From Rubrobacter_A sp965214435 (GTDB lineage Bacteria > Actinomycetota > Rubrobacteria > Rubrobacterales > Rubrobacteraceae): a stretch of DNA of 64,000 nt. The notes below the pieces were generated by a model that was not told the DNA's origin, ran no database searches, and saw nothing but the letters and a program-made list of their open reading frames with translations. The DNA lies in NCBI GenBank assembly GCA_965214435.1, contig OZ243960.1, positions 1,674,001-1,738,000 of the forward strand, given 5' to 3'. The position numbers were made by a program, and so were the translations under genes. Positions 1 to 8,643 of this stretch are shown here, piece by piece. The stretch's first letter is position 1. Every line of letters starts with the position of its first letter.

Positions 1-1736
1 ACGAGGCGCACGTGTTGCGGGGTGTTTTCGGCTCGCACGTGGCGGCGGTTCTGCGGCGGCTGCGGCGGGTGGCGGTGCTCCACGGCGGGGACCCGAGGTT
101 TGTCCTGACCAGCGCTACCATCGCAAATCCACAGGAACTGGCCGAGAGCCTTACCGGGCTGCCGTTTTCGCTCGTGGACGACGACGGGGCATCTTCTGGG
201 GAGCGGCGGGTCGTGTTCCGGAACCCGCCGCTACTCGACAAGGAGAAGGGCGAGCGCCGCAGCTTGCTTACCGAGGGGGCGCTGGTCTTCGCGGACCTTG
301 TGGCGCAGGGGGTAAGGACGATAGCTTTCGCCAAGTCCCGCAAGAGCGCAGAGCTTATCTACCGCTACGCCGCCGACCGGCTCGGGGTGGATAAAGCGCG
401 GAGCATCTCGCCGTACCGGGCCGGCTACACGGCGCGCCAGCGGCGCGAGATCGAGGGCCGCCTGTTCCGGGGCGAACTTTTAGGCGTCGTCTCGACCAGT
501 GCCCTGGAACTCGGGGTGGACGTCGGGGCTCTGGACGCCGTTGTATGCTGCGGCTACCCGGGCAGTGTGGCCTCCATCTGGCAGCAGTGGGGCCGGGCCG
601 GGCGCGGAGACTCCCCGGCGCTCGCGGTGTACATCGCCGGCCGCGACGCCCTGGACCAGTACCTCTTCGAGAACCCGGGACGCGTGCTCGGCCGCCGTGT
701 GGAGGCCGCCCGCGTAACCTTAGAGAATCCCTATATCCTGGGTCCGCACCTTTCGGCTGCCGCCTACGAAGCTCCGCTGGACGCCGACGACGAGGTGTAC
801 TTCGGGCCGGCCTACCGGGATGTGGCGCGGCGGATGATGGATGCCCGGGAACTCGCGGCCAGTGGTGGGCGGCTAGTGTACGCGCGTGGGGACCGGCCGG
901 CGCGCAACATATCCCTGCGCTCGGCGACGTCTGAGACCGTGATGGTGGCCGACCCGGATGGAGAGTTGATCGGCACGGCCGAAGCCTCCCGAGCTCCGAG
1001 CGAGCTGCACCCCGGAGCAACCTACCTCCACCGCGGCCAAACCTACGAGATAGAGAACCTCGACCTTTCCGCGAACCGCGCCGTTGCCCGCCGCGTCCCG
1101 AACCGCTACTACACCAAGCCCCGCGTCGAGACCGACGTCGAAATTTTAGAAGAACTGGAGAAGCGGGAGCTCTCGAACGGGGCTACGCTTCACTGGGGCC
1201 GGGTTCGGACCACGGACGCGGTCACGTTCTACAAAAAGGTCCAGGTAGCGGATGAGCGGGAGGTCGGGGTGTTTCCGCTGGACCTGCCGGACATCGTGCT
1301 CGATACCCAGGCGCTGTGGATCACGTTGCCCCCGGTCCCTAAAGGAGCAAAGCCGAGCTTCGAGAGTTTCGGCGGGGCCCTCCACGCCGCCGAGCACGGG
1401 ACGATAGGGCTCCTGCCCTTGTTCGCCATGTGCGACCGCTCGGACATCGGCGGCCTCTCGACCCCCATCCACCGCCAGACGAAACTACCCACCATCTTTG
1501 TCTACGACGGCTACCCCGGCGGTGTCGGCATCTCACGCCGCGGCTACGACGAGTTCGAGGCCCTGGCCCGCGATACTCTGGGCGCTATCACCCGCTGCCC
1601 CTGCGAGAGAGGATGCCCGGCGTGCATCCAGTCCCCGAAGTGCGGCAACTGGAACGAGCCCTTGAGCAAGGGCGGCGCGGTGAGCGTCCTGCGCTACCTC
1701 CTCGGCCAGGTAAGCGGCTACCCGACCATCGAATGA
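1..1736 (+). CDS. DEAH-box helicase with DUF1998-like C-terminus, 3' part (5' end outside window)
   Basis: The reading frame is already open at base 3, and the first codons complete a DEAH box (E-A-H at 3-11). The gene therefore starts upstream and only the region after helicase motif II is visible. Next come motif III (LTSATIANP), a helicase C domain with motif VI (QQWGRAGRGD), and a C-terminal cysteine cluster (CPCERGCPACIQSPKC) typical of DUF1998 proteins of the YprA/MrfA group. Members are ATP-dependent 3'-5' DNA helicases implicated in repair; the role here is inferred from family. The stop overlaps the next ATG by 4 nt (ATGA), implying translational coupling. Confidence 0.9.
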   Translation, partial: EAHVLRGVFGSHVAAVLRRLRRVAVLHGGDPRFVLTSATIANPQELAESLTGLPFSLVDDDGASSGERRVVFRNPPLLDKEKGERRSLLTEGALVFADLVAQGVRTIAFAKSRKSAELIYRYAADRLGVDKARSISPYRAGYTARQRREIEGRLFRGELLGVVSTSALELGVDVGALDAVVCCGYPGSVASIWQQWGRAGRGDSPALAVYIAGRDALDQYLFENPGRVLGRRVEAARVTLENPYILGPHLSAAAYEAPLDADDEVYFGPAYRDVARRMMDARELAASGGRLVYARGDRPARNISLRSATSETVMVADPDGELIGTAEASRAPSELHPGATYLHRGQTYEIENLDLSANRAVARRVPNRYYTKPRVETDVEILEELEKRELSNGATLHWGRVRTTDAVTFYKKVQVADEREVGVFPLDLPDIVLDTQALWITLPPVPKGAKPSFESFGGALHAAEHGTIGLLPLFAMCDRSDIGGLSTPIHRQTKLPTIFVYDGYPGGVGISRRGYDEFEALARDTLGAITRCPCERGCPACIQSPKCGNWNEPLSKGGAVSVLRYLLGQVSGYPTIE

Positions 1737-2221
1737 GCCGCCCGTACATAGCGGTCATCGGTACCGGAGAGCCTGACGCAGAGACCTACGAACTGGCCCG
1801 CGAGGTCGGGCGGCTCGTCGCGGAGCGCGGCGGTACCGTGGTCTGCGGCGGTCGAGGTGGAGTGATGGAGGCTGCGGCCAGGGGCGCTGCGGAAGCCGGA
1901 GGCGTATCCATCGGCATCCTGCCAGACGAGAACCGGTCGGCGGCAAACCCGTATCTTACGTACTCGGTGGCGACGGGTGTCGGTCAGGCCAGGAACCTGG
2001 CGGTCGTGTGCTCGGCTGAGGCGGTGGTGGCCGTCGGCGGCGGGTACGGCACGCTCTCGGAGATAGGGCTCGCCCGCAAGGTCGGCCGGCCGGTGGTCGC
2101 CCTGCGTAGCTGGGACCTCGGGGAGCATGTCGTCATGGTGGAGGCACCGGAAGCGGCGGTAACCGCAGCGTTCGGGGCGGTGTCTGGAGAGGCGGACGGT
2201 ACAGGTAAGCACTCTCCGTAA
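1733..2221 (+). CDS. TIGR00725/LOG-like Rossmann-fold protein
   Basis: This 162-residue protein has glycine-rich nucleotide-binding stretches (VVCGGRGGVMEAAARGA near residue 40, and AVGGGYGTLSEIGLA near residue 105). The second resembles the PGGxGT(x)xE motif of the lysine-decarboxylase-like/LOG fold. TIGR00725 proteins are related to cytokinin-activating LOG phosphoribohydrolases, but their substrate is generally unknown. The ATG overlaps the helicase stop, so the two are probably co-transcribed. The biochemical activity cannot be read from the sequence. Confidence 0.8.
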   Translation: MSRPYIAVIGTGEPDAETYELAREVGRLVAERGGTVVCGGRGGVMEAAARGAAEAGGVSIGILPDENRSAANPYLTYSVATGVGQARNLAVVCSAEAVVAVGGGYGTLSEIGLARKVGRPVVALRSWDLGEHVVMVEAPEAAVTAAFGAVSGEADGTGKHSP

Positions 2222-2364
2222 CCTGTTCTCCGGGACTATCCGGGTTGCGGTGTCGGGTTACCCGGGACAGTACGGTTGTGTAACATTCAACCTGCGGAAC
2301 TGACTTGTGGTCCTGAACTCCGGGACTGCGAGAAGAGAACATACAAAAAGCGTTAGGAGGTCCG

Positions 2365-3072
2365 ATGTCGGAGGAGAGGTTGGTCGCGCTGGTCAGCGGC
2401 GCGAACCGTGGCATAGGTCTTGAGGTTGTACGCCAACTCGCCGGGCGGGGTATGACGGTTCTACTTGGCTCGCGGGACCGGGAGCAGGGTCAGGAGGCGG
2501 CAGATACGCTGTCCTCCGAAGGGCTGGATGTTCATGCTCGGCAGCTCGATGTCGCCGATGCTGAAAGTGTTGCGAAGCTCGCGCGCTTTGTCGAGGAGGA
2601 GTTCGGGCGGCTCGACGTGCTGGTAAACAACGCCGGTATCTCCCTGGACGGCGGGCAGAGTGGGGCGGAGGCGGACCTCGATACCGTCCGGGAGACTTTG
2701 GAGGTAAACCTGATCGGGGCCTGGCGTTTGTGCGAAACTTTTATCCCGCTGATGCGTCAGCACGGGTACGGCCGCATCGTGAACGTCTCAAGCGGTCTCG
2801 GGGCGCTCGAAGACATGGGCGGCGGCACCCCGGCCTATCGGGTCTCCAAAACTTCCCTCAACGCCCTGACTCGCATCCTGGCCTCCGAGCTTCGAGGTGC
2901 GGGTATCCTCGTCAACTCCGTCTGTCCCGGCTGGGTGCAGACTGGCATGGGTGGCTCCGGCGCGCCGCGGCCGGTCCAGGAAGGCGCCGATACCCCGGTC
3001 TGGGCCGCAACGTTGCCGGCCAACGGTCCTACCGGCGGTTTCTTCCGCGACCGGCGGGAGATACCCTGGTAG
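2365..3072 (+). CDS. Short-chain dehydrogenase/reductase
   Basis: A classical SDR of 235 residues. The N-terminal cofactor motif is SGANRGIG (residues 11-18, serine in place of the usual Thr), NNAG lies near residue 86, and the catalytic Ser about 143 with Tyr158-x3-Lys162 (YRVSK) are all present. The C-terminus (GFFRDRREIPW) resembles plant-type carbonyl-reductase/menthone-reductase-like SDRs that end in W. AGGAGG lies 7 nt before the ATG. It stands alone after a 143-bp gap, so the substrate cannot be inferred; NAD(P)-dependent carbonyl/alcohol chemistry is expected in the cytoplasm. Confidence 0.88.
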   Translation: MSEERLVALVSGANRGIGLEVVRQLAGRGMTVLLGSRDREQGQEAADTLSSEGLDVHARQLDVADAESVAKLARFVEEEFGRLDVLVNNAGISLDGGQSGAEADLDTVRETLEVNLIGAWRLCETFIPLMRQHGYGRIVNVSSGLGALEDMGGGTPAYRVSKTSLNALTRILASELRGAGILVNSVCPGWVQTGMGGSGAPRPVQEGADTPVWAATLPANGPTGGFFRDRREIPW

Positions 3073-3207
3073 GGCCTCTCCTGCTACAAGGCTTCCGGCT
3101 GCGCCGATACCAGACTTTCTTCCGGTTAAGCGAAAGCTCCTCTGGCTGATGGCGGTCTCCGGACTCCGGGAACCGTATCCGCACGTAACTAAAGCGAGGA
3201 GCGTGGT

Positions 3208-3363
3208 ATGGAAAGCAACCACCTTCCCGGACGGGGTGTGGCGCTCGTTGTTCCCTCGGAGTCCGCCCGGCGCGTAGCGGGTACGCTCGCGGAAGACGTA
3301 TACATCCGGCGTGGCTTTAAAATTACTGATCATCGCCGTCCGCCACGACTGGCAGACTCCTGA
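3208..3363 (+). CDS. Small hypothetical protein (51 aa) in an otherwise empty gap
   Basis: The 403-bp gap between the SDR and the next gene contains one plausible small gene. Its ATG is preceded by GCGAGGAGCG (Shine-Dalgarno-like, about 7 nt away) and 51 codons follow. The product begins MESNHLPGRGVALVVPSES and includes a basic VYIRRGFKITDHRRPPRL segment. I recognise no domain. Third-position GC is moderately high, as in neighbours, but the region is short and could be chance. I see no tRNA or clear terminator in the rest of the gap. Confidence 0.4.
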   Translation: MESNHLPGRGVALVVPSESARRVAGTLAEDVYIRRGFKITDHRRPPRLADS

Positions 3364-3475
3364 TTTAAACCGGCCTACTCGGGTAGAATACCCGGTAAAG
3401 TACGGACATTGCTAAAATCCTGGAAAAGGACTTGTAGCGGAGCGGCGCAGAGACGCTCTACCGAGGAGAAAGGGG

Positions 3476-4021
3476 ATGAGGGTGCCTACAAGCGGTGTGG
3501 AAGAAACAGCCGACCGGCTTCTGGAAGCTTTCCACGATCTGTCGGACGGAGACCCTGCCAAACAGGTCTCTCTCTGGGGAGGAAACTCGCCCCAGGAACA
3601 AGCGGCGTCCTCCAGGGCCGGCATCGAAGACGACTCCGTCAGCCCCGACATCGCGGCCCGGTACCTCTCAAACCTGGGCTATATCTTGAGCGCCAAGACC
3701 AGCACGGGGACGGCAGCCTACACGATAACGCCCTCCGGCGTAGAGCGGGTAAAGAAGATCCGCGGTCTCCTCGTGGAGCCCGCACCGAGCGAGAGGAGCG
3801 GGATGTCCGACAAAATGCAGCGTCGGCTCGTGACCATACTGTCCACGGTCGTAGCCCTTTATCTGAGCGGTCCCATGAACCGGTTTATCGACGAGCAGAT
3901 CCCCGAACGCCGGGGTATCAAGGACGATATGCTGGAGTCCGCGCTTCAGGGACTCGTGCGGGGGGTCGCGATCTTTGTGTCCTCGGTAGTCGTAAGGCTG
4001 CTGGTCGGCCTCCGCGGCTAA
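3476..4021 (+). CDS. Hypothetical protein, possible winged-helix N-part and C-terminal membrane segments
   Basis: Unrecognised 181-residue protein. Residues about 55-100 (DIAARYLSNLGYILSAKT, then AAYTITPSGVERVKKI) look like a short winged-helix unit, with helix, strand and wing ending in a TITPxG pattern common in MarR/PadR-like domains. Residues about 118-135 and 155-178 are hydrophobic and could be membrane helices. The start follows GAGGAGAAAGGGG, a good ribosome binding site. It lies about 70 bp upstream of the biotin ligase on the same strand. Function unknown. Confidence 0.7.
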   Translation: MRVPTSGVEETADRLLEAFHDLSDGDPAKQVSLWGGNSPQEQAASSRAGIEDDSVSPDIAARYLSNLGYILSAKTSTGTAAYTITPSGVERVKKIRGLLVEPAPSERSGMSDKMQRRLVTILSTVVALYLSGPMNRFIDEQIPERRGIKDDMLESALQGLVRGVAIFVSSVVVRLLVGLRG

Positions 4022-4089
4022 CCAGAAGGTCCGAGTAACAACGCCTTCTCAGAATATGCTTGCATCAGATGCCGGGGAGGACTTTCGTA

Positions 4090-4929
4090 GTGGTAGGGGT
4101 GTTGGATCCAGCCTCCATAGAAGGTCTCCGTAGCCCGCTAGCCACGACGGTCGAGGTCCACGAGGAGATAACTTCCACCCAGGAGCGGGCGCGGGAACTG
4201 GCCCGGGCTGGCACCCCGCACGGGACGCTCGTCGTCTCCGGTGTCCAGACCGGCGGGCGGGGACGTCTCGGACGGCGGTGGGGCTCGCCTCCGGGCGGGC
4301 TCTGGATATCACTCGTACTGCGACCGGAACTAGAGGCGGCCCTCGCTTCCCGCGTTACCCCGTCGGCGGCTGTCGGCGTTGCCGGGGCGATCTGGGAACT
4401 CGGCGTCGAGGCGCGCATAAAGTGGCCCAACGACCTGCTCGTAGAGCCCGGAGGACGCAAGATCACCGGTATCCTCGCCGAGTCGAGCGTTGAGAGTGTA
4501 CCCGTCGCCTCAAAGAGCGTCGGTACTTTGTCGGACAAGGCTCCCGCAAAACCGCGGGTAGACTACATAGTGCTCGGTGTCGGGGTCAACGCCAACCTCG
4601 ACCCGGCAGACCTCGGCGTGACGGACCGCGAGGTAGCGACCCTCCGATCCAAACTCGGCCACGACGTGGACCTCCTGCAACTGCTCGGTCCCCTGCTCGC
4701 TCACCTCGAAGTTGAACTGAACCGGCTAGACGACTTCGGGGCCATCCTCGATGACTGGCGGGCGCTCAGCCACACCCTCGGCAGAGAAGTCCGGGTGCAG
4801 AGGTTCGGAGAAGTTCTCCAGGGACGGGCTACAGACCTTTCTTCAGAAGGGGCTTTACTGGTAGAAACTGCTACCGGAGAAACCGTCGAGTTCTACGAAG
4901 GCGAGGTCGAATATCTCCGGGGCGGGTAG
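4090..4929 (+). CDS. birA: Biotin--[acetyl-CoA-carboxylase] ligase
   Basis: Makes biotinyl-5'-AMP and transfers biotin to carboxylase carrier lysines. Visible family motifs are the adenylate-binding loop GRGRLGRRWGSPPGG, the catalytic KWPNDLL, GVGVNAN, and a C-terminal SH3-like segment (LQGRATDLSSEGALLVET). There is no N-terminal winged helix, so this is a monofunctional (group I) ligase without repressor function. The frame is open from a TTG at 4060 and an ATG at 4069. I prefer GTG 4090 because GGGGAGGA (4074-4081) sits 8 nt upstream of it. An insert of about 20 residues after residue 130 (SVESVPVASKSVGTLSDK) is longer than usual. Confidence 0.9.
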   Translation: MVGVLDPASIEGLRSPLATTVEVHEEITSTQERARELARAGTPHGTLVVSGVQTGGRGRLGRRWGSPPGGLWISLVLRPELEAALASRVTPSAAVGVAGAIWELGVEARIKWPNDLLVEPGGRKITGILAESSVESVPVASKSVGTLSDKAPAKPRVDYIVLGVGVNANLDPADLGVTDREVATLRSKLGHDVDLLQLLGPLLAHLEVELNRLDDFGAILDDWRALSHTLGREVRVQRFGEVLQGRATDLSSEGALLVETATGETVEFYEGEVEYLRGG

Positions 4930-4942
4930 GTTCTGGAGGGTG

Positions 4943-5015
4943 CGCGCCTGGAAGGATTCGAACCTCCGACACAGGGTTTAGGAAACCCATGCTCTATCCC
5001 CTGAGCTACAGGCGC
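4943..5015 (-). tRNA. tRNA-Arg (anticodon CCU)
   Basis: Reading the minus strand, the sequence folds as a cloverleaf. The 7-bp acceptor GCGCCTG/CAGGCGC is perfect. The D arm is GCTC/GAGC, and the anticodon arm carries loop TTCCTAA (anticodon CCT, plus-strand 4980-4982). The variable loop is 5 nt and the T arm GGAGG/CCTTC closes TTCGAAT. The first pair of the anticodon stem is a T-T mismatch. CCA is not encoded. It decodes AGG, a rare codon in GC-rich genomes. Confidence 0.95.
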
Positions 5016-5038
5016 CGCGTGCGAGCACTCGCGCCCGG

Positions 5039-5044
5039 ATTATA
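5039..5044 (-). promoter_or_regulatory. -10 element of the tRNA-Arg gene
   Basis: A perfect TATAAT on the minus strand ends 23 nt before the mature tRNA 5' end, giving a leader of about 17 nt. No good -35 hexamer is visible at 16-18 nt spacing. The rest of the gap to 5270 contains no clear gene. Confidence 0.55.
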
Positions 5045-5270
5045 GACCAGATAAAAGGAGTCTGAGGCGTATCTTGTCTCAGGCGGAAGCCACGACCGGC
5101 AAAGATCATCTACCGGCTATCCACCGGGACAGTTTTGACCTAAGATACCGGAGGGGAGATTTGGCCCGTAGGACGTGTCTGGCCGCCGGCTTTGTAGCTT
5201 AAAGTGTTGGTGCGAAGCTGCGGTGGAATTCCAATAGGTGTCTACGATGGTCCTTATGAAAGGAGCGTGG

Positions 5271-5474
5271 ATGAGCCGCAAGAAGTTCCAGAAGATTTTT
5301 ATCGTGGTGATGGTGCTGGTGTTTCTGCCGACCATATTTCCCGTATTCGCGTTTGCCAACCGGGTGGAGCCGTTCGTTTTCGGGCTGCCGTTCAACTTCT
5401 TTTGGGTGGTCTCGTGGATCTTGATCGCTTTCGCGTTGCTGCTGGTGATGTACCTAATGGACCCGGACCGGTAG
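5271..5474 (+). CDS. DUF3311-type small membrane protein, partner of the symporter
   Basis: A 67-residue protein with two predicted membrane helices (about residues 8-27 and 40-60), a conserved-looking FxFGLPFNFFWVVSW segment and a polar DPDR end. Such DUF3311 proteins are regularly encoded directly before sodium:solute symporters, as here with a 10-bp gap. I chose ATG 5271 because AAAGGAGC precedes it at optimal distance; the same frame also has starts at 5238 and 5256. Probable accessory subunit or assembly factor, by context only. Confidence 0.8.
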   Translation: MSRKKFQKIFIVVMVLVFLPTIFPVFAFANRVEPFVFGLPFNFFWVVSWILIAFALLLVMYLMDPDR

Positions 5475-5484
5475 GGAGGCTCGA

Positions 5485-7005
5485 ATGAGCAACTGGCAGA
5501 TAGCACTCCTGATAATGAGCGGGTACCTGGTGATCGCCATGGCTATAGGTATCCTCGCTGGCCGGGGCCGGAACAAGGCTTCCGTCAGCGAGTTCACCAC
5601 CGCCGGGCGGGGGCTCGGGCTTATCGTGATGTGGTTCCTCATGGGGGGTGCTATCTTCAGCGCCTTCGCTTTCCTCGGGGCTCCGGGGTGGTCTTTCTCG
5701 ATGGGAGGCCCCGCGCTGTACATTCTGGTCTATACGGGCTTTGCGATCATCCCCTGGTACATCCTCGCCCCGAAGATAGGGGCCATAGGCCGCAAGCACG
5801 ACCTCTACTCGCTCGTCGGGTTTTTCTACGGGCGCTTCCGGCTGAAGTCGCTCTCGGCGCTGGTCGCCATCGTCGCCTTCCTGGCTTTTATCCAGTACCT
5901 CGCTACCCAGATGAAGGGCATGGCAATAATCTTCAACGTCATGACCGAGGGGCGTGTCCCCATCTGGCTCGGCGCGCTCGCCGCCTACGGGATAGTCGTG
6001 GTCTACGTGGCGACCGGCGGTCTCCGGGCCGCGGCGTGGTCCGACGTTTTCCAGGGGGCGCTCATGATCATCATCTCCTGGACCGTCGGGCTCGCCATCG
6101 TCTTCCAGCTACACGGCAGCATCGGCGGTATGTTCCGGACCATCGCGCGGGAAGAGCCCGGTTTCTTACAGATCGGGGGCGAGGGCTCGACCATGTCTCC
6201 CACGGCCTACGCCACGATCATCCTGGTCTCCGTTATCGGGTTTATCATGTGGCCGCACCTGTTCTCAAAGTCCTACGCCACGGACTCAAAGACCGCCAAA
6301 AAGACCGTTATCGCCTATCCTATATTCGCCCTCTTCCTCATTCCGCTGCTGTTGGCCGGGTTTGCGGCCGTCGGGGTCGTAAGTTCGAGCCAGGTAGCCA
6401 CCGCGGACGACATACTGCCGTACCTGATCACGAGCGTCCTAAACCTCCCCGGGTGGCTCTACGGCCTCGTCGGGGCCGGGGCCTTAGCAGCCGCGATGTC
6501 CTCGGCGGACGCTATTACCCACAGCGCTGCCCTGGAGTTCCACGACGGTGTCGTAAAGAACGTCCGGCCCGGCGCGACCGAGATTACCACCGTGCGGACC
6601 ATGCGCCTTTTGGTGGTCCTGATCGGGGCCGCAGCCTACCTCGTCACCATCTTCGGCGGCCAGGGCCTCGTCGCACTCCTCCTCGGCGCCTATGGCTCGA
6701 TCGTGCAGTTCGCCCCCGGCGTCTACGGAGCCCTCTACTCCCGGCGCGTCACCCCCACGGCCATACTGGCCGGCCTCGTGGTCGGGGTAGCGGCCAACTA
6801 TTTCTTTCAGTTCTCCGGCGTCGGTGCCCCGTTCGAGATAAACGCCGGCATTATGGGACTACTGGCGAACGTCGTCGTGGTAGTAGTGCTGACCTACCTC
6901 ACAAAGCCACAGGACACGAGCGTAGTGAACGAGTACCTGGGAGCCAGCGACGATGAGGACTACGCCGCTAGCGCTGCCGGGCGCGAGCCGGAGATGGTCC
7001 GCTAG
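5485..7005 (+). CDS. Sodium:solute symporter (SSS family)
   Basis: A 506-residue polytopic protein with about 13 predicted helices. The N-terminus carries the family stretch GRGRNKASVSEFTTAGRG with an FxxAGRxLG-like pattern. The conserved GALAAAMSSADAITHSAA near residue 335 contributes the SSS Na2 sodium site (adjacent Ser residues). It imports an organic solute with Na+. Substrate unknown, but the linked amidohydrolase and amidase suggest an amide-containing or N-substituted compound. Its stop overlaps the next start by one base. Confidence 0.9.
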   Translation: MSNWQIALLIMSGYLVIAMAIGILAGRGRNKASVSEFTTAGRGLGLIVMWFLMGGAIFSAFAFLGAPGWSFSMGGPALYILVYTGFAIIPWYILAPKIGAIGRKHDLYSLVGFFYGRFRLKSLSALVAIVAFLAFIQYLATQMKGMAIIFNVMTEGRVPIWLGALAAYGIVVVYVATGGLRAAAWSDVFQGALMIIISWTVGLAIVFQLHGSIGGMFRTIAREEPGFLQIGGEGSTMSPTAYATIILVSVIGFIMWPHLFSKSYATDSKTAKKTVIAYPIFALFLIPLLLAGFAAVGVVSSSQVATADDILPYLITSVLNLPGWLYGLVGAGALAAAMSSADAITHSAALEFHDGVVKNVRPGATEITTVRTMRLLVVLIGAAAYLVTIFGGQGLVALLLGAYGSIVQFAPGVYGALYSRRVTPTAILAGLVVGVAANYFFQFSGVGAPFEINAGIMGLLANVVVVVVLTYLTKPQDTSVVNEYLGASDDEDYAASAAGREPEMVR

Positions 7006-8630
7006 TGACGGCGGACTACATTTTCGTAAATGGCGAAGTCGTAACGGTAAACGCCCGCGACGAGGTGCTGCAAGCCGCCGCTGTAAAAGGTACCGAAGTC
7101 CTGGCGGCCGGGACCACGGAAGAGATGCTGGAGTTCCGGGGGCCGCGGACAGAGGTCATCGACCTGAACGGCCGGAGCCTGCTGCCGGGTTTCATCGACG
7201 CCCACTTGCACTTCCTGCTCACCGGCACGAACCGCCTCGGCGTGGACTGCAAGACCGGCGTCTATAGCCTGGAGGACATCTCGGGGCGTCTCGCCGATCG
7301 TGTCCGCGAGACGCCGCCCGGGGAGTGGGTCCGGGGCTGGGGTTACAACGACGCGAAGCTCTCCGAGGAGCGCCACCCGCGCCGCGAGGACCTGGATAAG
7401 GTCTCCACCCGGCACCCGATCCTCGTTACCCGTGCCTGCAACCACATCTCCGCGGCGAACTCCCGGGCTCTGGACCTGCTCGGTATTTCCTCCGACACCC
7501 CCGACCCCGACGGCGGGACCATAGAGCGCGACCCGTCTGGTACCCAGACGGGCGGGCTGACCGGCGTCCTCAAGGAGGCGGCCCACATGCGGGCGTTCCG
7601 GGAGTCGCGGTATCCTCCCGGCGAGATGCTGGAGGCGCTCTCCGTAGCCGACAAAGAATTATCTAGCCTCGGAATAACGAGCATCCACGAAGCCGGCGGC
7701 TACGGGCCGGATCAGATGCGCACCATGCAGCAGGCCGTCACCGACGGCCGGATAAACACTCGCATCTACGCCATGGTCTGCTCGCTGCACGAGTCAGAGG
7801 TTTTCGTCCGCAAGATGGTAGACGCCGGCGTAGTAACCGGTCTTGGGGATGAAAGGTTCAGGGTCGGTCCGGCAAAAATATTTACCGACGGCTCCAGCAG
7901 CGGCCCGACCTGCGCCACGAGGGAACCTTACACCAGCGACCCGGACGACTGCGGCATCCTCTACTACGGCCAGGAAGAGGTGGACCAAATCCTCGGCGAC
8001 GCCCACCGCCACGGGTTCCAGATCACCGCCCACGCCATCGGCGACCGGGGTGTGGAGATGGTCGTGAACTGCATAGAGAAGTCTTTGCAAGAATATCCGC
8101 GTGAGGATCACCGGCACCGCATCGAGCACGCCGGGATGGTGCCGTCGGACCTGCTGAGCAGGATAAGAGACCTCGGGATAGTCCCGATTCCGAACCCCGC
8201 GTTTTTCTACGAGTTCGGTGAGGGTTACATAAAGAACTACGGCGACCGCGTGGACCACATGTTCCCGCTAGCGGACTACGCCGGGCAAGACATCGTGGCC
8301 GCCGCCGGCTCCGACTCGCCCGTCACCTCCGCGGACCCGATGCAAGGCATCTACTGCGCCGTCACCCGCAAGACCGCTTCCGGCACGAGCGTCGGCGCTT
8401 CCCAGAAAATCCAGATTTTAGATGCCATCCGCGCCTTTACCCTGAACGGGGCCTACGCGAGCTTCGAGGAGAACCGCAAGGGCAGCATCGAGGCCGGTAA
8501 GCTAGCTGATTTGGTAGTGCTAAACGGCTCCATACTCTCTTCACCGCCGGAGGAACTACTCGCGCTAGAGCCCGCGCTGACGATGGTCGGCGGAGAGATT
8601 GTCTTCGACGCCGGGTCTACGGGTTCTTAG
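7005..8630 (+). CDS. YtcJ-like metal-dependent amidohydrolase
   Basis: A 541-residue protein of the amidohydrolase superfamily, YtcJ/NfdA (N-substituted formamide deformylase-like) branch. The metal motif DAHLHF follows the GRSLLPGFI strand. DGSSSGPTCATREPY, ITAHAIGDRGVEMV and AAGSDSPVTSADP supply the remaining metal and catalytic residues. The GTG start shares its G with the symporter stop (TAGTG), so expression is coupled. Hydrolysis of an amide bond in an imported substrate is a reasonable inference; the exact substrate is unknown. Confidence 0.88.
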   Translation: MTADYIFVNGEVVTVNARDEVLQAAAVKGTEVLAAGTTEEMLEFRGPRTEVIDLNGRSLLPGFIDAHLHFLLTGTNRLGVDCKTGVYSLEDISGRLADRVRETPPGEWVRGWGYNDAKLSEERHPRREDLDKVSTRHPILVTRACNHISAANSRALDLLGISSDTPDPDGGTIERDPSGTQTGGLTGVLKEAAHMRAFRESRYPPGEMLEALSVADKELSSLGITSIHEAGGYGPDQMRTMQQAVTDGRINTRIYAMVCSLHESEVFVRKMVDAGVVTGLGDERFRVGPAKIFTDGSSSGPTCATREPYTSDPDDCGILYYGQEEVDQILGDAHRHGFQITAHAIGDRGVEMVVNCIEKSLQEYPREDHRHRIEHAGMVPSDLLSRIRDLGIVPIPNPAFFYEFGEGYIKNYGDRVDHMFPLADYAGQDIVAAAGSDSPVTSADPMQGIYCAVTRKTASGTSVGASQKIQILDAIRAFTLNGAYASFEENRKGSIEAGKLADLVVLNGSILSSPPEELLALEPALTMVGGEIVFDAGSTGS

Positions 8631-8643
8631 GAAGAGCAGCGTT

